Positions 32,784 to 40,823 of a DNA stretch of 64,000 bases are shown here, piece by piece (position 1 is the stretch's first letter; each line of letters opens with the position of its first letter). The stretch lies in assembly GCA_037833965.1 (NCBI GenBank), contig AP031352.1, forward strand, positions 14,984,501 through 15,048,500, given 5' to 3'. Made by a program: the position numbers and the translations under genes. The notes below the pieces were generated by a model. That model searched no databases. It was not told the DNA's origin and was given only the letters and a program-made list of their open reading frames with translations. This DNA is from Marchantia polymorpha subsp. ruderalis. Its lineage: Eukaryota; Streptophyta; Marchantiopsida; Marchantiales; Marchantiaceae.

Positions 32784-34217
32784 GTGAACTTCGGTGTCGC
32801 AACTCCAAAATGCGTGAAATTTTGCAGGCTGGAGCGCGCTACCGAACTCCACGCCCCTGCAAATTTTCAATTTCCGTGGACACTCAGACACGAAGATACG
32901 ATCTCTGCAAGAAACGATCTCGACCCCAACACTCGAAAACTCCAACTCGAAACTTGAGAAATCCGTGAACTTAGGCGTCCCAACTCCAAAATGCGTGAAA
33001 TTTTGCAGGCTGGAGCGCACTACGGAACTCCACGCCCCTGCAAATTTTCAGCTTCCGTGGACACTCAGACGCGAAGATACGATCTCTGCAAGAAACGATC
33101 TCGACCCCAACACTCGAAAACTCCAACTCGAAACTTGAGAAATCCGTGAACTTCGGCGTCTCAACTCCAAAATGCGTGAAATTTTGCAGGCTGGAGCGCG
33201 CTACCGAACTCCACGCCCCTGCAAATTTTCAGCTTCCGTGGACACTCAGACGCGAAGATACGATCTCTGCAAGGAACGATCTCGACCCCAACACTCGAAA
33301 ACTCCAACTCGAAACTTGAGAAATCCGTGAACTTCGGCGTCCCAACTCCAAAATGCGTGAAATTTTGCAGGCTGGAGCGCGCTACCGAACTCCACGCCCC
33401 TGCAAATTTTCAGCTTCCGTGGACACTCAGACACGATCTCTGCAAGAAACGATCTCGACCCGAACACTCGAAAACTCCAACTCGAAACTTGAGAAATCCG
33501 TGAACTTCGGCGTCCCAACTCCAAAATGCGTGAAATTTTGCAGGCTGGAGCGCGCTACCGAACTCCACGTCCCTGCAAATTTTCAGCTTCCGTGGACACT
33601 CAGACGCGAAGATACGATCTCTGCAAGAAACGATCTCGACCCGAACACTCGAAAACTCCAACTCGAAACTTGAGAAATCCGTGAACTTCGGCGTCCCAAC
33701 TCCAAAATGCGTGAAATTTTGCAGGCTGGAGCGCGCTACCGAACTCCACGTCCCTGCAAATTTTCAGCTTCCGTGGACACTCAGACGCGAAGATACGATC
33801 TCTGCAAGAAACGATCTCGACCCCAACACTCGAAAACTCCAACTCGAAACTTGAGAAATCCGTGAACTTCGGCGTCCCAACTCCAAAATGCGTGAAATTT
33901 TGCAGGCTGGAGCGCGCTACCGAACTCCACGCCCCTGCAAATTTTCAGCTTCCGTGGACACTCAGACGCGAAGATACGATCTCTGCAAGAAACGATCTCG
34001 ACCCCAACACTCGAAAACTCCAACTCGAAACTTGAGAAATCCGTGAACTTCGGCGTCTCAACTCCAAAATGCGTGAAATTTTGCAGGCTGGAGCGCGCTA
34101 CCGAACTCCACGCCCCTGCAAATTTTCAGCTTCCGTGGACACTCAGACGCGAAGATACGATCTCTGCAAGAAACGATCTCGACCCCAACACTCGAAAACT
34201 CCAACTCGAAACTTGAG
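32784..34217 (-). repeat. 5' UTR monomers M2 of A3
   Basis: Eight units start at 32784, 32965, 33146, 33327, 33500, 33681, 33862 and 34043. The spacing is 181 bp except 173 bp for the fourth, which lacks eight bases after GACAC. The copies differ by only a few bases (for example CACGCCCC or CACGTCCC), which suggests recent unit amplification. Confidence 0.92.

Positions 34218-34258
<41 letters not shown>
34218..34258. repeat. 41-base A homopolymer at the 5' edge of A3
   Basis: Forty-one A on the plus strand, so T on the element strand, separate the last M2 unit from the interrupted C ORF2. Other A copies have three to five A at this point. It is on the wrong end and strand to be a poly(A) tail of A3. 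Confidence 0.85.
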
Positions 34259-34260
<2 letters not shown>

Positions 34261-35200
34261 CAGATGATATCATATTACTAGCACGTGATGCAATTAGTTT
34301 ACAGAAACACCTATACACTTTGGCTAGCTTTTGTACCCAGAATCAGATGGAGGTAAATATAGAGAAGTCCAAAGTCATGATAGTGGGCACTAGATCCAAG
34401 TTTTCCTTCTACTACCAGGATCTACAATTAGAAGAGGTGAAGAGTTATAAATATCTAGGCATTGATTTTTCTAATGATTATAGTTGGGCACTTTGTGTGC
34501 AAAAGAGAGTAGAAGGTGGTTACAAAGCTCTATATTCATTGCTAAATCGGTGTAGAAGGGCTCATCTTGTGTCTTGGAGTCTAAGGAAATTTTTATTCAG
34601 AAGCTTAGTGTTGCCGGTAGTATTGTATGGAACCCAAGTGTGGGGTCCTGGTTGTAAGAAGACAGGATGGGAGCGTGTGGAGAGGGTGCAGAAGATATTT
34701 CTACAAGAAGAATTGGGTGTGAGAAACCAAACCTCATATGCTATTCTTCTTGCGGAAACAGGTTGTTTACCTCTAGAGGCTGAAGCTCTATACTTGACCA
34801 TCACTTACATCACAAGGGTGAGATCTCTTGATGCTTCTCGCCTTCCTCCTCAGGCTTTGAGTGCCACACGTGCCAAAGGATGGTTAGCGGATGTGATAAC
34901 TTGGTCTTTGAGGTGGAATGTGACGGAACGCGATTGGGACCTACAACCTATAGCGCTACGTGAACGTCTAAAGGAGGAGTTTCTGAACATTATTTGGAGC
35001 AAGCGCGGCACCAAGATGCAGTTTTATCAACTTCATGTGAATCCTATGCTTGTTTATTGTGAACAGGATTACCTACTTGCAGGAATCTCTACGTCCTTAC
35101 GTCATATTATTGCTAGGCATAGAACTGGATCTCATAGGCTAGGAATTGAGGAAGGACGTTGGCTTAATATTGATAGGAGTGAATGTATTTGTAGGCTATG

Positions 35201-35399
35201 TCTCAAGTCTAGAGGTGAAGATGAAATCTTATGCAGAAGCCACCAAGTCTGCTCATATCTCTTTCTGTCAAGAGCAAGAGATTGAAAAGACTAATCAATT
35301 TGCTCGTAGAAAGAATGTAAGAATTTCTGGTCTACCTGAATCTGAGAAGGAAGAGGTGAAGAGTGTTGTCACCAAGTTTTTAGCTGAAACACACTGTCA
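35201..35399 (+). pseudogene. Second copy of a C ORF1 stretch
   Basis: It encodes SLEVKMKSYAEATKS through KFLAETH and begins with the same CTCAAGTCTAGAGG breakpoint as 25135. It ends in a few filler bases before the CAAG target repeat. Confidence 0.75.
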
Positions 35400-35402
35400 C
35401 AA

Positions 35403-35775
35403 GATGCAGTTTTATCAACTTCATGTGAATCCTATGCTTGTTTATTGTGAGCAAGGATACTTACTTGCAGAGATATCTACTTCTTTACGTCATATTATTG
35501 CTAGACATAGAACTGGATCTCATAGTCTTGGGATTGAAGAAGGGCGTTGGTTGAACATTGATAGGAGTGAACGTATTTGTAGGCTATGTGATGGAAGAAA
35601 AGTTGAGGATGAAGAGCATGTATTTCTTACTTGTTCTAGGTATGTAGAGATTCGAGTGGCGCATAAAGTTGATGTCGAGAATTTTTTTTCTCTGCTTCAA
35701 CTCGAGCCTTATGATTTAGGTTGTTACATTAGAGATATTATTAGTTACCGTTCTAGTGCTTTGGGCACTAGCTAG
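35403..35775 (+). pseudogene. LINE ORF2 (B) C-terminus after the C insertion
   Basis: It continues the B copy from KMQFYQLHVNPMLV through the zinc-knuckle-like motif (RKVEDEEHVFLTC) to the TAG. It is followed by the A/B-type 3' UTR, hairpin and tail to 35888. Confidence 0.82.
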
Positions 35776-37106
35776 GGGGTTCTTTTGGTTCTCTCCTAGT
35801 TTGGAGTTGGATTGTTTGTATTGTGTTTTTTAGCCTTTTGACCCTTTGGGTCCCACGGGCTTGATCTATTTACCATTTACCATTTACCTTATTTTCTGAA
35901 TTAGAGGTGATGACTCAAGTTAGAAAATTAGCAAATGGTAAATCGGAGGATTTGGATGGTCTCTCTATTGAACTTTTGAAGTGGGGAGGAGATCTTATTG
36001 GACCGAGACTCACCAAAGCGTTAGAGAATGCAGCTATGTATGGTTTTCCTTCAGCTTGGTCATTACGGAAGATTGTGCCTATTCACAAGTCAGGAAGGAA
36101 GGACTTGGTGACAAACTATCGCACAATCATGGTGGGTAGTGTTTTTGCCAAGTTGTTTGGCAAATTGGTGGAGTCAAAGTTGAGCACATGGACTGAATCT
36201 CATCGAAAGAGAGCGCGGTTTCAAGCAGGCTTTCGCCCCACATACAACACCATTGACCATATCTTGGCTTTGCGTGTTTTGTGGGAGAAATCGAAGGGCA
36301 ATGGCAAAGCTTTGTTTTGCGCCTTCATTGATTTTAAGAAAGCTTTTGACACCGTACCTCGTGAGCTATTATGGGAAAGGCTGCAAGTCATTGGAGTACC
36401 ATCAGATCTTCTAGCAGCTGTGGCCACGCTTTACCAATCTGTTCGAGCCAAGATCAACACTTCTCAAACTGAAGAGGTTTTGAGTACCATTGGAGTGATT
36501 CAAGGTTCTCCTCTCTCTCCTACTCTATTTGGAGTTTTTATAGATGATATCGAAGAGTGGTTGGAGGCATGTGATAGTGAAGGTGTCAAGCTTGGAAACT
36601 TTGTTATCAAAGCTCTCTTGTATGCAGATGATATCATATTACTAGCACGTGATGCAATTAGTTTCCAGAAACACCTATACACTTTGGCTAGCTTTTGTAC
36701 CCAGAATCAGATGGAGGTAAATATAGAGAAGTCCAAAGTCATGATAGTGGGCACTAGATCCAAGTTTTCCTTCTACTACCAGGATCTACAATTAGAAGAG
36801 GTGAAGAGTTATAAATATCTAGGCATTGATTTTTCTAATGATTATAGTTGGGCACTTTGTGTGCAAAAGAGAGTAGAAGGTGGTTACAAAGCTCTATATT
36901 CATTGCTAAATCGGTGTAGAAGGGCTCATCTTGTGTCTTGGAGTCTTAGGAAATTTTTATTCAGAAGCTTAGTGTTGCCGGTAGTATTGTATGGAACCCA
37001 AGTGTGGGGTCCTGGTTGTAAGAAGACAGGATGGGAGCGTGTGGAGAGGGTGCAGAAGATATTTCTACAAGAAGAATTGGGTGTGAGAAACCAAACCTCA
37101 TATGCT

Positions 37107-38448
37107 CTTAGCAGCGGTGGCTGCATTATATCACTCAGTTCGGGCCAAGATCAACACTTCTCAGACCGAAGAGATTATCAGCACTATTGGAGTCATTCAA
37201 GGTTGTCCTCTGTCTCCCACTCTCTTTGGAGTTTTCATAGATGATATAGAAAGGTGGTTGGAGGATTGTGATAGCGAAGGTGTTAAACTTGGAGGCTTTG
37301 TCATCAAAGCTCTTTTGTATGCAGATGATGTCATATTACTAGCACGTGATGCCACTAGTTTACAGAAACACCTCGACACTTTGGCTAGCTTTTGTACTCA
37401 AAATCAGATGGAAGTCAATTTGGAGAAGTCCAAAGTCATTCTTGTGGGCACTAGATCCAAGCTCTCTTTCTGTTACAAAGGATTAGAGTTGGAACAAGTG
37501 AAAAGTTACAAATATTTGGGCATTGATTTCTCATCTGATTATAGTTGGGCACTTTGTGTGCAAAAGAGGGTAGAAGCTGGTTTCAAAGCTCTATATTCAT
37601 TGCTAAATAGATGTAGAGGAGCTCGTCTAATGTCTTGGAGTCTTAGGAAATTCTTATTCAGGAGCTTAGTGTTTCCCGTTATCTTATATGGAACACAAGT
37701 GTGGGGTCCTGGTTGTAAGAAGACAGGTTGGCAGCGTTTGGAGAGGGTGCAAAAGATCTTCTTACAAGAAGAATTGGGTGTGAGGACCCAAACTTCTTAT
37801 GCAATTCTTCTTGCGGAAACAGGTTGTCTACCTCTTGAGGCTGAAGCTCTCTTTTTGACTATCACTTACGTCAAAAGAGTGAGATCTCTTGGTGCTTCTC
37901 GACTTCCTCTTGAAGCTTTGCGTGCCACACGTCCCAAGGGTTGGTTTGCAGATGTGGTGACTTGGTCTTTGAGGTGGAATGTGACGGAACTCGATTGGAA
38001 TTTGCAACCTATTGCCCTACGCGAGCGTATTAAGGAGGAATTTCTCAGCATTATGTGGAGCACACGAGGCACCAAGATGCAGTTTTATCAACTTCATGTG
38101 AATCCTATGCTTGTTTATTGTGAGCAAGGATACTTACTTGCAGAGATATCTACTTCTTTACGTCATATTATTGCTAGACATAGAACAGGATCTCATAGTC
38201 TTGGGATTGAAGAGGGGCGTTGGTTGAACATTGATAGGAGTGAACGTATTTGTAGACTATGTGATGGAAGAAAAGTTGAGGATGAAGAGCATGTATTTCT
38301 TACTTGTTCTAGGTATGTAGAGATTCGAGTGGCCCATAAAGTTGATGTCGAGAATTTCTTTTCTCTGCTTGAACTCGAGCCTTATGATTTAGGTTGTTAC
38401 ATTAGGGATATTATTAGTTACCGTTCTAGTGCTTTGGGCACTAGCTAG
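37107..38448 (+). pseudogene. LINE ORF2 (B), RT to C-terminus, open
   Basis: About 447 codons are open without a stop: GVIQGCPLSP, YADDVILLA, NLEKSKVILVG, YKYLGIDFS, then the zinc-knuckle-like motif. The endonuclease and the first RT motifs are missing, so it is a 5'-truncated remnant. It gives the best view of the B C-terminus in the window. Confidence 0.85.
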
Positions 38449-38557
38449 GGGGTTCTTTTGGTTCTCTCCTAGTTTGGAGTTGGATTGTTTGTATTGTGTT
38501 TTTTAGCCTTTTGACCCTTTGGGTCCCACGGGCTTGATCTATTTACCATTTACCATT
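37107..38557 (+). mobile_element. LINE subfamily B, 5'-truncated copy in C1
   Basis: It starts in the RT at LAAVAALYHSVRAK and runs through a complete C-terminus, 3' UTR, hairpin (38505-38534) and three tail units. It interrupts C ORF2 between CATATGCT and TATTCTTC with little or no target-site duplication. Confidence 0.85.
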
Positions 38558-39324
38558 TTATTCTTCTTGCGGAAACAGGTTGTTTACCTCTAGAGGCTGA
38601 AGCTCTATACTTGACCATCACTTACATCACAAGGGTGAGATCTCTTGATGCTTCTCGCCTTCCTCCTCAGGCTTTGAGTGCCACACGTGCCAAAGGATGG
38701 TTAGCGGATGTGATAACTTGGTCTTTGAGGTGGAATGTGACGGAACGCGATTGGGACCTACAACCTATAGCACTACGTGAACGTCTAAAGGAGGAGTTTC
38801 TGAACATTATTTGGAGCAAGCGCGGCACCAAGATGCAGTTTTATCAACTTCATGTGAATCCTATGCTTGTTTAGTGTGAACAGGATTACCTACTTGTAGG
38901 AATCTCTACGTCCTTACGTCATCTTATTGCTAGGCATAGAACTGGATCTCATAGGCTAGGAATTGAGGAAAGACGTTGGCTTAATATTGATAGGAGTCAA
39001 CGTATTTGTAGGCTATGTGATGGAAGAGAAGTTGAGGATGAAGAGCATGTATTTCTTACTTGTACTAGATATGCAGAGATTAGAGTGACCCATAATATAG
39101 ATGTAGAGAATTTTTATTCTTTGTTACAGTTAGTTCCTTTTGATTTAGGTTGTTATATTAGGGACATTATTAGTTATCGTTCTAGTGCTCTTGGCACTAG
39201 CTAGGGTTTGGCCTTTGGGGTCTTTTCCCTTGTTTGTGGCTGTCGCTTGTATTGTGTTTTTCAGCCTTTTGACCCTTTGGGTCCCCCGGGCTTGATCTAT
39301 TACCATTTACCATTTACCATTTAC

Positions 39325-39517
39325 GTAGAGACCAAGATGAAGGAATGCCATGAATAGCAGCATCCTCTAATACTTTCGTGAGTATAGGCCCAATAGCATC
39401 TCCTCCCCACTTGAGAAGTTCAATGGAAAGCCCATCCAAATCCTCACATTTACCGGACATAAGACCAGGAGAGCTAGAGGTCTTCCTTGCAATGGATGGT
39501 TTGACTTTGATTGCAAG
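39325..39517. mobile_element. Two short B ORF2 scraps at the C1/B2 boundary
   Basis: Bases 39325-39454 are minus-strand B ORF2 (region SSWSLRK). Bases 39455-39517 are plus-strand B ORF2 (LPCNGWFDFDCK region). Neither has a tail. The first junction (tail then GTAGAGACC) is shared with 51162. Confidence 0.75.
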
Positions 39518-39520
39518 CTG

Positions 39521-40073
39521 TCAAGAAGTTGTCATTTCGAAACTTTGAGTTTAGGGATTTGAGCATGAATCTTGCGGAGTCCATATCTTCTTGCTGGAAA
39601 GTCAACAGGAGCTGAGATTTGGTGGGCTTGTTCACAACGGCCGGGCGCACATACCTGCAAATTTTCAGCCCCAACGGAGCTGCTGTCAAGAAGTTGTCAT
39701 TTCGAAACTTTAAGTTTAGGGATTTGAGCATGAATCTTGCGGAGGCCATATCTTCTTGCTGGAGTGTCAACAGGAGCTGAGATTTGGTGGGCTTGTTCAC
39801 GACGGCTGGGCGCACATACCTGCAAATTTTCAGCCCCAACAGAGCTGCTGTCAAGAAGTTGTCATTTCGAAACTTTGAGTTTAGGGATTTGAGCATGAAT
39901 CTTGCGGAGGCCATATCTTCTTGCTGGAGTCTCAACAGGAGCTGAGATTTGATGGGCTTGTTCACGACGGCCGGGCGCACATACCTGCAAATTTTCAGCC
40001 CCAACAGAGCTGCTGTCAAGAAGTTTTCATTTCGAAACTTTGAGCTTGTGTAACATCTTGCAAAGTTGGGTTC
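39521..40073 (+). repeat. 5' UTR monomers of subfamily B, 165 bp
   Basis: Units start at 39521, 39686, 39851 and 40016 (partial), exactly 165 bp apart. Each has GAGCTGAGATTTG, then GGGCGCACATACCTGCAAAT and a TTTTCAG box, the same arrangement as in C monomers. Confidence 0.88.
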
Positions 40074-40811
40074 ATGATGGATTCTGAAAACAAACTTCTC
40101 AATCTTGTGCAAACGGTTTTGGAGGAATTGAAAGTGCTACGCCAAGAATTCAGGGCACAAAATGTTGCTTTGGCTGCTGCAAAGAATGAAATCAGGGAGT
40201 TGAAGATTTCTCACAAAAGTTTTGAGAAGATGATGCTCCAAATCTCTGGATCTGTTGAGGACATTCAAGACAAGGTTGGTTCTCAAGCTTCTACTGTTAC
40301 TACTCCTGCTTTGCATGAAGTGGTTGAAACTCTTGAGGTGAAAATGAAGTCCTATGCTGAAGCTACCAAGTCTGCTCATATCTCTTTCTGTCAAGAGCAA
40401 GAGATTGAAAAGGCTAGTCAATTTGCTCGTATGAAGAATGTGAGGATTTCGGGTCTACCTGAATCTGAGAAGGAAGAGGTGAAGAGTGTGGTCACCAAGT
40501 TTTTGACTGAAACACTTGATGTTTCTAATCCGGATTTGGCTCATGCTTATCGTATTGGCAACAAAGGCACACAACCTCGTGCCATTATTGTTAAGTTTGT
40601 AGATCAAGCTCAACGTGATATGGCTTTAGCTAACAAGGCCATTCTCAAGGGACGGAGGATTTGGTTAGATCCAGATCTTACACCTCTTCAAGTTGAAGCA
40701 AGGAGGAAGGAGCTTGCAAAAGTCAAAGAAGCTCAAGATGCAGGTTTTGTAGCTTATCTACGTGATAGTCAAGCTATTATCACCAAGAGGAGGAGACAAT
40801 CATCAACCTAG
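40074..40811 (+). CDS. LINE ORF1 (B2)
   Basis: The 245-aa protein starts MMDSENKLLNLVQTVLEEL. It has a coiled coil to about residue 70, an RRM-like core (NVRISGLPESEKEEV) and a C-terminal domain (DPDLTPLQVEARRKEL). It is clearly homologous to A and C ORF1 but differs in the N-terminal heptads, the fastest-changing part of L1 ORF1 proteins. The start lies shortly after the last monomer. The stop is the UAG at 40809-40811. Confidence 0.9.
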   Translation: MMDSENKLLNLVQTVLEELKVLRQEFRAQNVALAAAKNEIRELKISHKSFEKMMLQISGSVEDIQDKVGSQASTVTTPALHEVVETLEVKMKSYAEATKSAHISFCQEQEIEKASQFARMKNVRISGLPESEKEEVKSVVTKFLTETLDVSNPDLAHAYRIGNKGTQPRAIIVKFVDQAQRDMALANKAILKGRRIWLDPDLTPLQVEARRKELAKVKEAQDAGFVAYLRDSQAIITKRRRQSST

Positions 40812-40817
40812 CAATCC
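40809..40817 (+). promoter_or_regulatory. In-frame UAG CAA UCC between ORF1 and ORF2 (B2)
   Basis: UAG is followed by eight sense codons (QSKRLRVL) and then the first ORF2 ATG in the same frame. These codons are similar in A and C at the protein level (QS, RVL), as expected if they are translated. Confidence 0.65.
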
Positions 40818-40823
40818 AAGAGA

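Larger units (their letters stand above)
27716..34258 (-). mobile_element. LINE subfamily A element A3, complete and apparently intact
   Basis: It is about 6.5 kb with tail (27716-27743), hairpin, 3' UTR, open ORF2, open ORF1, five M1 and eight M2 monomers, and a 41-base homopolymer at the 5' edge. It is inserted in C ORF2 between CTCTCTTG and TGCAGATG. There is no target-site duplication and one or two target bases are lost. It is the best candidate for a recently mobile copy. Confidence 0.92.
25634..35200 (+). pseudogene. LINE ORF2 (C) interrupted by A3
   Basis: The first part (25634-27715) is open from LRVLMWNIRG through the endonuclease and RT motifs A and B (GVIQGCPLSP, then FIGDIEEW where other copies have FIDDIEEW). 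A3 interrupts just before YADD. The rest (34259-35200) holds ADDIILLA and the post-RT region and stops at the zinc-knuckle codons. Apart from the insertions it is well preserved. Confidence 0.85.
25080..35399. mobile_element. LINE subfamily C insertion with inverted 3' end
   Basis: The first 52 bp (25080-25131) are a minus-strand C 3' end (ATTACC-type tail, hairpin). From 25139 the sequence turns to plus-strand C: ORF1 from mid-protein, ORF2 to about 35200, then a second copy of the same ORF1 stretch (35201-35393). CAAG flanks the whole. Twin priming would give the inversion. The repeated ORF1 piece needs an extra template switch. A3 is inserted at 27716. Confidence 0.75.
21949..35888 (+). 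mobile_element. LINE subfamily B, 5'-truncated copy in C1, itself interrupted
   Basis: B ORF2 runs from the endonuclease region GRGFGGIATF at 21949 to 25079, then resumes at 35400 and ends with a tail at about 35870-35888. CAAG at 25076-25079 and 35400-35403 flanks the C insertion it contains. Its own edges carry CTTA. An internal duplication lies at 23717-24262. Confidence 0.82.
35889..39204 (+). pseudogene. C1 ORF2, RT and C-terminal part
   Basis: The RT region 35889-37106 has FIDFKKAFD, GVIQGSPLSP (Ser instead of Cys) and YADDIILLA. It is interrupted by a B copy (37107-38557) and resumes at 38558. A TAT codon after NPMLV has become TAG (38872-38874); the same stop occurs at 50717. The normal stop is at 39202-39204. 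Confidence 0.83.
18183..39324 (+). mobile_element. LINE subfamily C element C1, split by nested insertions
   Basis: Pieces 18183-19634, 20159-21948, 35889-37106 and 38558-39324 run in order from 5' monomers to 3' tail. CTTA at 21945-21948 and 35888-35891 flanks the largest insertion. The 5' junction has a nearby direct repeat (TAATAGCTTGAC at 18155 and 18171). The 3' tail abuts B ORF2 sequence instead of the expected rest of B1, so the right flank has been rearranged. Confidence 0.8.

Noticed and set aside
32706-34217. Repeated 80-100-residue open frames in the M2 arrays as small genes
   Set aside because: They lack an ATG (start at TTG), change frame every 181 bp and are only a by-product of the repeat.
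34218-34258. A-run as the poly(A) tail of the adjacent LINE
   Set aside because: It lies at the 5' end of A3, on the strand opposite to a poly(A) tail. The real 3' end of A3 is at 27716 with heptamer units.
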